DNA of 64,000 nt, taken from contig CP085629.1 of the NCBI GenBank assembly GCA_024704175.1, positions 7,863,501 to 7,927,500 on the forward strand, in the 5' to 3' direction. Shown in pieces: positions 18,786 through 29,474 of this stretch. The first letter of the stretch is position 1. Each line of letters begins with the position of its first letter. The notes under the pieces are model-generated. The model saw nothing but the letters and a program-made list of their open reading frames with translations, made no database searches and was not told where the DNA came from. The stretch is from Paenibacillus sp. P25. GTDB taxonomy: Bacteria > Bacillota > Bacilli > Paenibacillales > NBRC-103111. The translations under genes and the position numbers were made by a program.

Positions 18786-18969
18786 GGCCTTCCGTGGTAT
18801 CTGGCAAGGTTTATCGTCGGAGCATAACGTCGGAGCAGAGAAGGAGAACCGGTGTCGGGCAAGAGGGAGAGGCCGCTTTTTTCACAGCTTGTGCTTCTAC
18901 CCGTGGGGGCTATAATAAGGGAGTAGGGGACCGAGGTCTCCCGGGAACGGAAATTTACCAAGAAGCGGG

Positions 18970-19914
18970 TTGGAAACGATGGATGATGAGAAACAGAGGT
19001 TAAGCATCGAAGCAGCGAGGCTCTATTATCTCTCCGATTACAGTCAGCAGGATATCGCGGCAAGGCTCGGCGTCTCCCGCCCGACGGTTTCCAGGCTGCT
19101 TCAGCATGCCAAAGAACGCGGCTACGTCCGTATCGACATCGTCGACCCTCTCGAGGATTTGAACGCCTTGGGCCAAGAGTTGAAAATAAAATATATGCTG
19201 GATACGGTACTCGTCTGCTATTCGCCGACGGGGGAGTACCAGGAAATCCAGAAGCATATCAGCCGGAGAGCCGCGGAGTATCTGTATGAGACGGTACAGG
19301 ATAAAGATATCATCGGGGTCACCTGGGGAACCACGATGTACTCCGTGGCTCGGCGGCTGCAGCCGAAGCAGGTGAAAGGCGTGGAAGTCGTTCAGCTGAA
19401 AGGCGGAGTGAGCCATTCCCACGTGAATACGTATGCCGCGGAAACGGTCAATTTGTTCGCCGAAGCGTTCCATACGGCTCCCCGTTATTTGCCGCTCCCC
19501 GTCATCTTCGACAATATCGCCGTGAAAGAAATGGTAGAGAAAGACCGGCATATCCAGCGGATCATGGAGCTGGGCCGGCAGGCCAACATTGCGGTGTTCA
19601 CCGTAGGAACCGTCAAGGAGGACGCGCTGCTCTTCCGTCTTGGCTACTTCAGCAAAGAAGAGCAGGAGTCGCTTCGCCGGACCGGTGCCGGGGACATTTG
19701 CTCCAGGTTCTTCGATGCCGAAGGCCGCATTTGCAGCGAAGACATCGACAACCGTACCGTGGGAATGAACCTGTCGGACCTTCGGAACAAGGAGAAGTCG
19801 ATTCTTGTTGCCGGCGGACAGCGGAAGATCGACGCCATTCGAGCCGCTTTGACCGGCAAATACGCCAACATTTTGGTAACGGACCAATATACGGCTCAGG
19901 CTTTGCTAAGATAA
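18970..19914 (+). CDS. deoR: SorC/DeoR-type deoxyribonucleoside operon regulator
   Basis: 314 aa. The N-terminal HTH reads YSQQDIAARLGVSRPTVSRL (about residues 24-43). The remainder is a SorC-type sugar-phosphate sensor domain (ITWGTT-like VTWGTTMYSVARRL, VVQLKGGVSHS, LVAGGQRKIDAIRAAL), as in B. subtilis DeoR. The TTG at 18970 gives METMDDEKQR; an ATG three codons later is an equal candidate. It lies just upstream of and parallel to deoC-cdd-nupC-deoB-deoD-pdp, and in this family deoxyribose-5-phosphate releases repression. Function is assigned from family plus context. Confidence 0.85.
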   Translation: METMDDEKQRLSIEAARLYYLSDYSQQDIAARLGVSRPTVSRLLQHAKERGYVRIDIVDPLEDLNALGQELKIKYMLDTVLVCYSPTGEYQEIQKHISRRAAEYLYETVQDKDIIGVTWGTTMYSVARRLQPKQVKGVEVVQLKGGVSHSHVNTYAAETVNLFAEAFHTAPRYLPLPVIFDNIAVKEMVEKDRHIQRIMELGRQANIAVFTVGTVKEDALLFRLGYFSKEEQESLRRTGAGDICSRFFDAEGRICSEDIDNRTVGMNLSDLRNKEKSILVAGGQRKIDAIRAALTGKYANILVTDQYTAQALLR

Positions 19915-20045
19915 AACGTAAATGATGTTGATTTCATGAGCAGTCAATCTTATCGGGATCAAGCCTGCCGCGGTCGCGGCGGGCTTGTTCGCGCTTACGG
20001 CCGGTATACGAATGAAGTATGCCGCTATTTTATCCATGCTATGAT

Positions 20046-20096
20046 TGAACATAATTTCATTTACCATTTTACATTTGTTCAGACCCGTGCTATGAT
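20046..20096 (+). promoter_or_regulatory. deo operon promoter with candidate DeoR operator
   Basis: TTTACA (20068-20073), a 17-bp spacer and TATGAT (20091-20096) form a good sigma-A promoter 92 bp before deoC. An inverted pair TGAACA (20046-20051) / TGTTCA (20076-20081) straddles the -35 box and would suit repressor binding. Confidence 0.6.
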
Positions 20097-20187
20097 GGTC
20101 CTGCAGTCATCCATGAGTGATTTGAAAACGCATAATTTACGTACAAATGCAGAAGAATGAAAGAGATATAGGGGAGTGGAATGGAGC

Positions 20188-20851
20188 ATGAATTTAGCGG
20201 GAATGATCGACCATACGCGCTAAGGGCGGATGCGAGCAAGGCGGAGATCACGAAGCTGACGGAAGAGGCGAAGAAATATGCGTTCGCTTCAGTTTGCGTC
20301 AATCCGGTCTGGGTGGCCTATGCAGCCGAGCAGCTGTCGGGAACGGGGGTCAAGGTGTGCACGGTGATCGGGTTTCCGCTCGGCGCCTCAACTACGGCCG
20401 TCAAAGCCTTTGAAACGAAGGACGCGATTGCCGGCGGTGCGACCGAGGTCGATATGGTTATTCATATCGGGGCGCTCAAGGACGGCGATAACGAGCTGGT
20501 CGAGAAAGATATCCGTGCCGTTGTCGAAGCGGCGGCAGGTAAGGCGCTGGTGAAGGTCATTATCGAAACCAGCCTTTTGACGGACGAGGAGAAAACGCGT
20601 GCCTGCGAGCTTGCAGTCAAGGCCGGCGCTGATTTTGTGAAAACCTCCACAGGCTTCTCCACGGGCGGAGCGACACCGGAAGACGTAGCGCTCATGCGCA
20701 AAACTGTCGGCGAACGGACCGGCGTTAAGGCTTCCGGGGGTGTACGCGCCGGGAGGACATGCTGAAGATGATCGAAGCGGGTGCTACCCGAATCGGAGCC
20801 AGCTCCGGTGTGAAAATTATGGAAGGCGGCCAATCCGCCGCTTCATACTAA
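20188..20851 (+). CDS. deoC: Deoxyribose-phosphate aldolase (two frameshifts)
   Basis: The true N-terminus is [10 protein letters not shown] at 20188; one missing base at about 20217 leads to [19 protein letters not shown]. The class I aldolase core is clear: [37 protein letters not shown], the Schiff-base Lys in [21 protein letters not shown], and VKASGGVR. A second missing base at about 20750 leads to [20 protein letters not shown] and the stop at 20851, giving 221 aa. It cleaves deoxyribose-5-phosphate to glyceraldehyde-3-phosphate and acetaldehyde. Confidence 0.92.
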
Positions 20852-20865
20852 GCTTCACACTATAG

Positions 20866-21278
<413 letters not shown>

Positions 21279-21304
21279 TTGTGTGCCGTCTCCTTATAAA
21301 CGTG

Positions 21305-21320
21305 TTGTAAGCGCTTAATA
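21305..21320 (+). promoter_or_regulatory. Candidate cre (CcpA) site before nupC
   Basis: TTGTAAGCGCTTAATA matches the catabolite-response consensus (WTGNAARCGNWWWCAW) except at the final CA. It lies 44 bp before the nupC start inside the deo operon, where it could give glucose repression of nucleoside uptake. Confidence 0.5.
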
Positions 21321-21363
21321 AGGTAACACTTAGAATACATTCACAGTGGAGGAATTCATCATC

Positions 21364-22542
21364 ATGAGATATTTAATTGCGATTCTGGGTGTGCTCGTCG
21401 TATTTGGCATGACGTATGCGGTAAGCGGCGATCGCCGCAGCATCCGCTACCGGCCGCTATTCATCATGATCGTTCTGCAGGCGCTGTTGGCCTTTGCCTT
21501 ACTGAATACCAGCATCGGCGAGTTCCTCATCGGAGGCTTCGCGTCGACATTCGAGAAGTCGCTGTCCTATGCGGGAGAAGGCGTCAACTTTGTGTTCGGA
21601 GGACTCGTCAATCAAGGTCAAATGACCTTCTTCCTGTCGGTTCTGCTGCCGATTATCTTTATCTCCGCTCTCATCGGGATTCTGCAGTACACCAGGATTC
21701 TGCCTTTTATTATCAAGTATATCGGTCTCGCGCTCAGCAAAATCAACGGAATGGGCAAGCTGGAATCCTACAACGCAGTCGCATCCGCGATTCTGGGGCA
21801 GTCGGAGGTCTTTATTTCCGTCAAAAAGCAAATCGGCATGCTGCCGAAGCAGCGTCTGTACACGCTTTGCGCTTCCGCCATGTCCACGGTTTCGATGTCG
21901 ATCGTCGGCGCGTACATGCAAATGATTAATCCGAAGTATGTAGTTACCGCTCTTGTGTTAAACTTGTTCGGAGGCTTTATCATTGCTTCGATCCTTAATC
22001 CGTATACTGTTTCGAAAGAAGAAGATATTCTGGAAGTTCATGACGAAGAGAAGCAGTCGTTCTTCGAGATGCTCGGCGAATACATTATGGACGGGTTCAA
22101 GGTGGCCGTCGTCGTCGCGGCGATGCTGGTCGGCTTCGTTGCGCTGATCGCGCTCATCAACGGGATTTTTACCGGCATTTTCGGAATTTCCTTCCAGCAG
22201 CTTCTCGGTTATGTCTTTGCGCCGTTTGCTTTCGTCATGGGGGTGCCGTGGAAGGAAGCGGTGGAAGCGGGAAGCATCATGGCGACGAAAATGGTGTCCA
22301 ACGAATTCGTGGCGATGCTGGATCTCGGCAAGCATACCGAACTTTCCGCTCGTACGATCGGTATCGTATCGGTATTCCTTGTATCGTTCGCCAATTTCTC
22401 GTCGATCGGCATTATTGCCGGTGCGGTGAAGGGACTCCATGAGAAGCAGGGCAATGTAGTGGCCCGTTTCGGTCTTAAACTGCTGTACGGGGCTACGATG
22501 GTTAGCGTATTGTCCGCTACGGTGGCGGGATTGTTCTTGTAA
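21364..22542 (+). CDS. nupC: Concentrative nucleoside transporter NupC
   Basis: 392 aa, starting [14 protein letters not shown] (gtggagg site). It is an intact CNT-family H+/nucleoside symporter: about ten hydrophobic segments, the [14 protein letters not shown] substrate motif, and the conserved [10 protein letters not shown] plus [17 protein letters not shown] segments in the C-terminal domain. It sits in the membrane and supplies nucleosides to the phosphorylases encoded next in the operon. Confidence 0.93.
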   Translation: MRYLIAILGVLVVFGMTYAVSGDRRSIRYRPLFIMIVLQALLAFALLNTSIGEFLIGGFASTFEKSLSYAGEGVNFVFGGLVNQGQMTFFLSVLLPIIFISALIGILQYTRILPFIIKYIGLALSKINGMGKLESYNAVASAILGQSEVFISVKKQIGMLPKQRLYTLCASAMSTVSMSIVGAYMQMINPKYVVTALVLNLFGGFIIASILNPYTVSKEEDILEVHDEEKQSFFEMLGEYIMDGFKVAVVVAAMLVGFVALIALINGIFTGIFGISFQQLLGYVFAPFAFVMGVPWKEAVEAGSIMATKMVSNEFVAMLDLGKHTELSARTIGIVSVFLVSFANFSSIGIIAGAVKGLHEKQGNVVARFGLKLLYGATMVSVLSATVAGLFL

Positions 22543-22574
22543 TTTTAGTAAACCTGGCTAAGGAGCGAGTGAGC

Positions 22575-23755
22575 ATGGCTCAATTTAAACGGATTCATTT
22601 GATTGTGCTGGATTCGGTAGGGATCGGAGAAGCGCCTGACGCTGCCCAGTTCGATGACTTTGACGTCGATACGTTAGGACATATCGCCCGCGAGCGCGGG
22701 GACTGAACATGCCGAATATGGCCAAGCTGGGCTTGTCCAATATTCGTGAGATTCAAGGAATTCCGAGAGCGGACAAGCCGCTCGCCTATTATACCAAGAT
22801 GCAGGAGGCTTCCAGCGGCAAAGATACGATGACCGGCCACTGGGAGATTATGGGGCTTCGCATTGATACGCCGTTCCGGGTATTCCCTGACGGATTCCCG
22901 GAGGAGCTGATCTCCCGGATCGAGGAAAAGACCGGCCGCAAAGTCATCGGCAACAAGCCGGCGAGCGGTACGGAAATCATCGACGAGCTCGGCGAGGAGC
23001 ATATGCAGACGGGAGCGCTGATTATCTACACCTCCGCCGATTCTGTGCTTCAGATCGCGGCGCACGAAGAGGTCGTGCCGCTGAAGGAGCTGTACGAAAT
23101 CTGCGAGTTTTGCCGGAAAATCACGCTGGAGGACCCGTATATGCTCGGCCGGATTATCGCCCGTCCATTCGTCGGGGAGCCGGGACATTTCGCTCGGACG
23201 GCGAACCGTCATGACTATGCGCTGAAGCCGTTCGGTCCGACGACGATGAACGCGCTGAAGGATGCGGGCTACGATGTAATCGCGCTGGGCAAAATATCCG
23301 ATATCTACGACGGCGAAGGCGTGACCAAGGCGGTCCGTACCGTCTCCAATATGGACGGAATGGATAAACTGGTCTCGACGATGGAAGAACCTTTCAACGG
23401 ACTCAGCTTTGTCAATCTCGTTGATTTTGACGCGCTGTACGGACACCGCCGCGACCCGCAGGGATACGGCGGGGCGCTGGAGGAATACGACGCACGGTCG
23501 CCGGAGGTGTTCGCCAAGCTGAAGGAGGATGATCTTCTGATCATCACCGCCGACCACGGCAACGATCCGACCTACCGGGGGACGGACCACACCCGGGAGT
23601 ATGTGCCGCTTCTCGTATATTCGCCGAGGTTCCGGGAAGGCGGCGGGGAGTCGCCGCTCCGCAAGACGTTTGCCGATATCGGGGCGACGGTGGCCGACAA
23701 TTTCGGCGTGACGATGCCGGCTCACGGCACGAGCTTTTTGACGGAATTGAAATAA
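22575..23755 (+). CDS. deoB: Phosphopentomutase (one frameshift)
   Basis: Begins [20 protein letters not shown] with the metal-binding Asp of the alkaline phosphatase superfamily. The frame breaks at the gggg run 22698-22701; one added G turns RERGD-stop into [16 protein letters not shown]. Further hallmarks are [13 protein letters not shown] (phosphorylated Thr), [15 protein letters not shown] and [19 protein letters not shown]. Corrected length is 393 aa. It interconverts (deoxy)ribose-1-phosphate and -5-phosphate, linking the phosphorylases to DeoC. Confidence 0.93.
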
Positions 23756-23776
23756 TATCGATCTGGGGGAAACGAA

Positions 23777-24484
23777 ATGAGCGTTCATATTGGGGCACAA
23801 CCGGGCGATATCGCCGAAACGATCCTTCTGCCGGGCGATCCGTCGCGGGCCAAATATATTGCTGAAACTTATCTGGAGAACGTTACCTGCTACAACCAGG
23901 TGCGCGGTATGCTCGGCTTTACGGGAACGTACCGGGGCAAGCGCATCTCGGTGCAGGGCTCGGGCATGGGCATTCCGTCCATCAGTATCTATGTCAACGA
24001 ACTGATCAGTGAGTACGGCGTCAAAAATTTGTTCCGGGTCGGTACCTGCGGCGCAATGCAGAACCACGTCCGCGTGCGCGATGTCATCCTGGCGCAGGCC
24101 TGCTGCACGGATTCCAGCATGAACCGCCATATTTTCGGCGGCTACGATTACGCTCCGATCGCAAGCTTCCCTTTGCTGAGGGCGACCTATGAACGCGGGA
24201 CGAGCAAAGGCCTGAAGCTGCATGTCGGGAACATCTTCAGCTCCGACATGTTCTACCGCGACGATAAATCCGTTGTCCAGAAGCTGATGGATTACGGCGT
24301 TCTCGGGGTAGAGATGGAAACGACGGCGCTTTATACGCTCGCGGCCAAGTTCGGCGTGAACGCGTTGACGATACTGACGGTAAGCGATCATCTGCTGACG
24401 GGGGAAGAAACGACCGCAGAGGAGCGGCAGACGACGTTCAACGAGATGATGGAAGTGGCTCTGGACACGGCCGTTTCCTTGTAA
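23777..24484 (+). CDS. deoD: Purine-nucleoside phosphorylase, DeoD type
   Basis: 235 aa, intact. [20 protein letters not shown] carries the phosphate-binding Gly/Asp, FRVGTCGAM and [17 protein letters not shown] are family signatures, and the catalytic Asp is in [10 protein letters not shown]. It forms a hexamer in the cytoplasm and splits purine (deoxy)nucleosides with phosphate, giving sugar-1-phosphate for DeoB. It is 21 bp from deoB and 29 bp from pdp. Confidence 0.94.
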   Translation: MSVHIGAQPGDIAETILLPGDPSRAKYIAETYLENVTCYNQVRGMLGFTGTYRGKRISVQGSGMGIPSISIYVNELISEYGVKNLFRVGTCGAMQNHVRVRDVILAQACCTDSSMNRHIFGGYDYAPIASFPLLRATYERGTSKGLKLHVGNIFSSDMFYRDDKSVVQKLMDYGVLGVEMETTALYTLAAKFGVNALTILTVSDHLLTGEETTAEERQTTFNEMMEVALDTAVSL

Positions 24485-24513
24485 ATAGAACAAACGTGAG
24501 GAGAGAGCAGACG

Positions 24514-25814
24514 ATGAGAATGGTAGATCTGATTGCGAAGAAACGCGACGGCGGGGAACTGACTACGGAAGAAATCAACTTCATTATTGAAGGCTATACG
24601 AAAGACGAGATTCCCGACTACCAAGTCAGCGCCTTGGCTATGGCGATCTACTTCAGGGATATGACGGAGCGGGAGCGGGCGGATTTGACGATGGCGATCG
24701 TTAATTCCGGAGACACGATCGACCTGTCGGCCATTGAAGGCGTGAAGGTGGACAAGCATTCCACCGGCGGCGTAGGCGATACGACGACGCTGGTGTTGGC
24801 GCCTCTCGTTGCCGCGCTTGACATCCCGGTCGCGAAGATGTCCGGACGCGGACTCGGCCATACCGGAGGGACGATCGATAAGCTGGAGGCGATCGCCGGC
24901 TTCCACGTGGAGATCAGCAAGGAGGAGTTTGTGGAGCTGGTGAACCGGCACAAAATTGCGGTGATCGGCCAGTCCGGCAATTTGACGCCGGCCGACAAGA
25001 AGCTTTACGCTCTCCGTGACGTCACGGCCACCGTCAATTCGATTCCGCTCATCGCGAGCTCCATCATGAGCAAGAAAATTGCCGCAGGCTCCGACGCCAT
25101 AGTACTCGATGTGAAGACCGGGGCAGGGGCCTTCATGAAAACGGCTGAGGAGGCCAGGGAGCTGGCTCAAGCGATGGTCCGCATCGGCAACAACGTCGGC
25201 CGCAAGACGATGGCGGTCATTTCCGACATGAGCCAGCCGCTGGGCTACGCGATCGGCAATGCTCTGGAAGTGAAGGAAGCGATCGATACGCTGAAGGGCA
25301 ACGGGCCAAAGGATCTGGAGGAGCTCTGTCTTGCCCTTGGCCGCCAAATGGTATTCCTGGCGAACAAAGCTGCATCTCTTGAGGAAGCCGAAGCGAAGCT
25401 GAGAGAAGTGATTAGCGCGGCAAGGCGCTGGAAAAATTCAAGGAATTCATCGCGAATCAGGGCGGCGACCCGTCCGTCGCGGATCATCCGGAGAAGTCGC
25501 CGCAAGCCGCTTACCGCATCGAAGTCCCGGCTAAAGCGGACGGCGTTGTGGCGGAAATGGTGGCCGACGAGATCGGTACCGCCGCCATGTGGCTCGGTGC
25601 GGGCCGGGCTACGAAGGAATCCGGCATCGATCTTGCCGTCGGCCTGATGCTGAACAAAAAGGTCGGCGATCCGGTCAAGGTCGGAGAATCCTTGGTCACC
25701 ATTCACGCGAACCGGGAAGACGTGAAGGATGTCGTAGAGAAACTTTACGCCAGCATCCGGATCGCGGACCATGCGGAAGCTCCCGTGCTTGTGCACGACA
25801 TTGTAATGGAATAA
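24514..25814 (+). CDS. pdp: Pyrimidine-nucleoside phosphorylase (one frameshift)
   Basis: Start at [17 protein letters not shown] (gaggaga site). Hallmarks: [20 protein letters not shown] (phosphate site), [19 protein letters not shown] and [12 protein letters not shown]. At about 25420 one missing G (agcgcggcaagg) breaks the frame; corrected, the protein continues [16 protein letters not shown] and ends VLVHDIVME, 433 aa in total. It phosphorolyses uridine, thymidine and deoxyuridine. It is the last gene of the operon and is followed by a strong terminator. Confidence 0.93.
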
Positions 25815-25830
25815 TTGAAGTTTAGCGGCC

Positions 25831-25858
25831 AAACCCCGGTCCATGGACCCGGGGTTTT
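25831..25858 (+). terminator. deo operon terminator
   Basis: Arms aaaccccgg (25831-25839) and ccggggttt (25849-25857) with a TTTT tail, 16 bp after the pdp stop. Confidence 0.88.
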
Positions 25859-25904
25859 ATTGTATTCATTTTTTTCTGCGGAACAATAGGGGCCATCCCC
25901 GAAT

Positions 25905-27030
25905 TCAAGGAATAACCTTGCGGCGGCGGAATTCGTCGAACAGATTATAGAACATCGATTCGGTTTCGACATACTCATGGAACCCGAACCTGCGGGCCTT
26001 GGAGCCGTCTGCGAACATGTCGTAGTCCCAGGAGAAGACGAAATCGCCGAAGCCCCAGGACGACACTTCCTGATAAGAAGCGGTCAGCCCGTATTTGGCG
26101 GCCATCGCATTCCAGAGCGGCTCTTTGTCGGCCATAATGGTGCTGAGCGACATCGGCGCGGGGGCGCCGTCTCCAGCTCGAAGTAGCGGGCGATCTTCGG
26201 CCACATTTCGCTCCAGCGGAACAGGTCGCCGTTGTTGATATTGAACGCCTGGTTGGCGCACCGTTCATCGGTTGCCGCCCAAACCGTCGCCCGGGCCAGA
26301 AGGCCTGCATCGGTCATCTCCAGCGACTTGTCGTAGGCGCCGGGCTTGCCGGGGAAGCGCAGAGGAATGCCGAGCTCCTTGGAAATGGACGCATAGACCG
26401 CAATAACCGTTACCAGGTTGAGCGGGTTGCCGAGCGCGAAGCCGCCTACCACCGACGGCCGGATGCCCGACCAGGTCCAGGCTTTGCCCTTTTGCCGATT
26501 CTCCAGATAAGTCTGCTGGTCGAACATGAATTCGGGCGGCATGAAATAAGCGTCCGTCTCGCGGGCCGGCGTCTTGAACGGACCGAGATGTCCGCCGTAG
26601 ACCTTATATCCCTGCATCAGACTGATATGCCGTAGTCCGGGGGCGCCTCTTCAATCGTCTCGACGACGTTGGCAAGCATGGCGAGATTAGGCGGCACCAG
26701 TTCGGCCCAAGTCGGCCGGTCCTGGTAGGCGGCATAGAAAATATGCGTCACCTGCGTAAGCCCGCTCAGCTTCTCCCGGCTGTCGTCCCGGTCGAGCAGG
26801 TCGACCGCCACGTAACGGACATTGCCCGCAGACTCTCCTCCGCGGCGCGCCAGGCCGATCACCTCCCAATCGTCCAGCGTCTTCAGATAATCGATAAGAT
26901 TGCGGCCGATCACTCCCTGGGCTCCGACGACCAAAGCGACTTTCCGGCCTTGGTCCGATTGGCCTCCGTTTCGGTCGCCTCCGGTTTCCATCGCTTCCCC
27001 GTTTGCTTTATAAATTCCGTTTTCCATCAT
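25905..27030 (-). CDS. NAD(P)-dependent SDR of the PRISE type (two frameshifts)
   Basis: The N-terminus holds a Rossmann motif (VALVVGAQGVIGRNLIDYL) and THIFYAAYQDRPTWAELV. The middle frame carries the PRISE-like SLMQGYKVYGGHLGPFKTPA with its catalytic Lys/Tyr region, and the third frame ends in FDEFRRRKVIP. Both breaks lie in five-base G/C runs (26639-26643 and 26160-26164); one base added in each gives 375 aa. Relatives are iridoid-synthase/progesterone 5-beta-reductase-like enzymes that reduce enones. It lies 19 bp from a second SDR gene transcribed the same way, probably one operon facing an ArsR regulator. Confidence 0.78.
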
Positions 27031-27049
27031 TAAACCGCTCCTTCTCCAC

Positions 27050-27838
27050 TTATATTTGTTTTAACGCTCCGCCGTTAACCATATATTCCGAGCCTGTAAC
27101 GAACGAGGCTTGATCGGAAGCCACGAAGGCAATGACCGAAGCAACCTCCTCCGGGGTTCCGATCCGCTCCAGCGCCAATTGCCGGACGTTTTTGGTAAAA
27201 TGCCGGACGGCCTCCTCCCGGTTCATACCATAAGCAGAAGCAAGCGAATCCGCAAAACCGCCCGGGTTGTCCCAAAGCGGCGTCCGCGTAGGCCCCGGAG
27301 ACACGACATTGGCGCGGATACCCAGGGGGCCGAACTCGGCGGATATGGCCTTGGACAGACTCAAAATAGCGGCCTTGGACACGCTGTAATCGGGCAGCAT
27401 CGGATCGGGCTGATGTCCGACTTCCGACGACACGCTCACGATCGAACCTTTCTTTTGCTTGATCATATAGGGAAGGGCGGCCCGCGTAGTTCGGACCATG
27501 CTCATAAAGTTCGTCTCCCATACGCTATGCCAGCCTTCGTCGTCCACGCTCAGGAATCCGCTTCTCAGCGGCGCGATGCCCACATTGTTTACAAGAATAT
27601 CGATCCGCCCAAAGGCTTCGATCGCTCGCTGCAGCAGCAGTTCGGAGCCTTCCGGTTTGCTGAGATCGGTGGATACGGGAGTGAGCCGGTCCGATGCGAG
27701 CTGCTCCAGCGTATGGATGCTGCGGTCGCCTCCGACGACCTTGGCCCCTTCGCCAAGAAAAAACTTCACAGCCGCTAGTCCGATTCCCGCATTGGCACCG
27801 GTTATCACGACAACCTTGTCTTCAAGCTGCAAATCCAT
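27050..27838 (-). CDS. SDR-family oxidoreductase
   Basis: 262 aa, intact classical short-chain dehydrogenase: cofactor motif TGANAGIGLAA, NNVGI, catalytic Ser in SVSSEVG, and Tyr/Lys in YSVSKAA, ending in the VNGGALKQI strand of FabG-like enzymes. It is the first gene of the two-gene reductase operon. The adjacent divergent ArsR gene and the palindrome between them suggest repression in response to a small molecule. The substrate is unknown. Confidence 0.85.
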   Translation of the reverse strand: MDLQLEDKVVVITGANAGIGLAAVKFFLGEGAKVVGGDRSIHTLEQLASDRLTPVSTDLSKPEGSELLLQRAIEAFGRIDILVNNVGIAPLRSGFLSVDDEGWHSVWETNFMSMVRTTRAALPYMIKQKKGSIVSVSSEVGHQPDPMLPDYSVSKAAILSLSKAISAEFGPLGIRANVVSPGPTRTPLWDNPGGFADSLASAYGMNREEAVRHFTKNVRQLALERIGTPEEVASVIAFVASDQASFVTGSEYMVNGGALKQI

Positions 27839-27967
27839 CGTTCTTTATTCTCCTTTCTGATGTCGCTTGTTAAAATAAATTAAAGTACTAGATAATTCGT
27901 ACAATCGTATTTTAAGCCGTTTTCCAGTATTCGTCAATCCTTATTTCTTAATGTACTAAAAGTTTAG

Positions 27968-27981
27968 TTCATTTGAATGAA
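27968..27981. promoter_or_regulatory. Palindrome between SDR and ArsR genes
   Basis: TTCATT-TG-AATGAA is a perfect 6+2+6 inverted repeat 29 bp before the ArsR start, in the divergent promoter region. It is a candidate operator for the ArsR protein. Confidence 0.45.
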
Positions 27982-28009
27982 TGGGAAGATTCTGATACAA
28001 TCAATTATT

Positions 28010-28327
28010 ATGAGAAAACCATACCAGCCTTCAGCGAATGAAATAAAATTATCGTCGGTGCTTCATGCCCTGAGTGACCCCCGCCGCCTGCATATCGTAC
28101 GCAACTTAAGCGAGAGCGGGGAACAGAACTGCACGATTTATCACGAGCTCGAAATTCCAAAGTCCACGTTAACCCATCACTTGAAGGTCCTGAGAGAGGC
28201 AGGGGTGACGAAATTAAGGATCGATGGGACCCAGCATTTTTATTCCCTGCGCTTGGACGATCTGGAACGGCTGTTTCCGGGACTGCTTCCATCCGTTTTG
28301 AATGTGAAACCGGAGTTAATAGAATAG
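28010..28327 (+). CDS. ArsR-family transcriptional regulator
   Basis: 105 aa from the ATG of MRKPYQPSANEIK; a GTG/ATG further up would add 11 unlikely residues. The winged helix reads LSDPRRLHIVRNL then HELEIPKSTLTHHLKVLREAG (recognition helix). There is no Cys-rich metal site like that of ArsR/SmtB, so it likely senses an organic ligand. Divergent from the two SDR genes, whose expression it probably controls. Confidence 0.85.
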   Translation: MRKPYQPSANEIKLSSVLHALSDPRRLHIVRNLSESGEQNCTIYHELEIPKSTLTHHLKVLREAGVTKLRIDGTQHFYSLRLDDLERLFPGLLPSVLNVKPELIE

Positions 28328-28342
28328 CCGGTTTTAAACCGT

Positions 28343-28372
28343 AAGACACCGACGGGGGCGGTGTCTTTTTTT
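28343..28372 (+). terminator. Terminator of the ArsR gene
   Basis: Arms aagacaccg (28343-28351) and cggtgtctt (28359-28367) running into seven T, 16 bp after the stop. Confidence 0.87.
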
Positions 28373-28444
28373 GCGTCCTAAATCGAATGGGGGCCTTGGT
28401 CCTAAAAAGAGGCATTTTACGTACATAAAAATTTAAAAATTATC

Positions 28445-28490
28445 GTGACAAATTGTATCCAATGGTCTATATTTAGATACGTAATGTATC
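28445..28490 (+). promoter_or_regulatory. Promoter with overlapping inverted repeat, upstream of the secreted protein
   Basis: GTGACA (28445-28450), 17 bp, TATATT (28468-28473) makes a good promoter. Directly downstream gatac/gtatc (28476-28480, 28486-28490) forms an inverted repeat at the expected start site, fit for a repressor. The remaining 110-bp leader shows no riboswitch class I know. Confidence 0.5.
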
Positions 28491-28602
28491 ATTGGGCTTC
28501 GGGTGGTGGTGCTTATAGACCGTTAGGCGGGATTTTCGCATAGGTGCAGGGGAAGACGCGAGTACTATGCATTTGTCATTTATCGACAGAGGAGTGTTGT
28601 GC

Positions 28603-29455
28603 ATGAGCAAAAGACTGATTTACGTTTGGTTCAGTGTGGTCCTGCTGTTTACGATGTTTTCGGGTACGGCCTGGGGCGCGGGCCAATCCGGCACCACATT
28701 GACCGCATCCGTAACGGCTGAGGGGGCCTGGGTGAAGAAATCCAGCTACGACTGGACCATTACCAAAGCATCCAATGTGCTTCGTCCGGTCATTAATCCT
28801 CACCAAACGTTCCCGCTGGTTTACACGCTGCAAATCCAGAAAACGCTTGCAGCGCAAAAAGAACTGATCAGCGTACGAGGAACGGTCACCGTAACGAACG
28901 GAGGAGGCAAAGCGACCGAAGGTCTGAAGCTGGTACCTCAAGTGCAGTACAAGGCAGGGGGCGGCCCGTTCCAGAATCTTGCCGGGGCTTCCGTTACGAT
29001 CACGCCCGGACAGCTGCAGCCGGGAGAAACGAAATCTTATCCGTATGAAATCTTCTTTACACCGGTAACCGGGGGCCAGTACAAAGTGAATGCCGCCGTC
29101 ACCATTACGAACCATTCCGGGCATCTGGGCACGGCCTTCGGTCCCGCACCGAGCGCAGGCTTTACGCTTCCCGCCGCCGCTCAGTCCGTTTCCGAGGATG
29201 GGACCGCAACGGTAAGCGACGCCGCCTTGTGTCCGGCCGGTTTTACTTGTACGTCAAGCCACCCGGGCCCCTGGAAACTGACGGGCGGCCGACACGATCA
29301 CCTACACGCTTAACGTTACGAATAATACGGCTCCGATTCTGCAGATTGTTCCGCTGAAGAACACGGCCACCGTAACGGAAGACGATACCAAACAAGGAAG
29401 AACGGCGGACAATACCGTTCTTATATTTACAGGTCGCTCCTGCACCAAACCTTAA
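28603..29455 (+). CDS. Secreted beta-sandwich (DUF11-like) protein (one frameshift)
   Basis: Start at MSKRLIYVWFSVVLLF, a Sec signal peptide cut near WGAGQ. The mature part has repeated Ig-like beta segments (YDWTITKAS, RGTVTVTNGGG, TPGQLQPGETKSYPYEIFF, KVNAAVTITNHSG, and after the break TITYTLNVTNN, NTATVTEDD), as in DUF11-type surface adhesin repeats. The frame breaks at about 29288; the joined product ends at 29455, about 283 aa, with paired Cys (LCPAGFTC) and a late Cys. The 48-aa peptide gene starts 20 bp downstream in the same operon. Role unknown; probably extracellular. Confidence 0.65.
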
Positions 29456-29474
29456 ACTCAGGGAGGAATGAAAG

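Noticed and set aside
18727-18915. A small gene upstream of deoR
   Set aside because: Two overlapping short frames share this DNA, both without ribosome sites; the region looks like promoter DNA with a palindrome.
22595-24493. A 632-codon open frame on the minus strand
   Set aside because: It is exactly antisense to deoB and deoD, whose catalytic motifs are clear. GC-rich codon bias opens the antisense frame; it has no ribosome site.
28490-28602. A riboswitch (for example cyclic-di-GMP type) in the leader of the secreted protein gene
   Set aside because: No conserved GEMM-like core or paired arms could be found, and there is no terminator or sequestering hairpin before the start.
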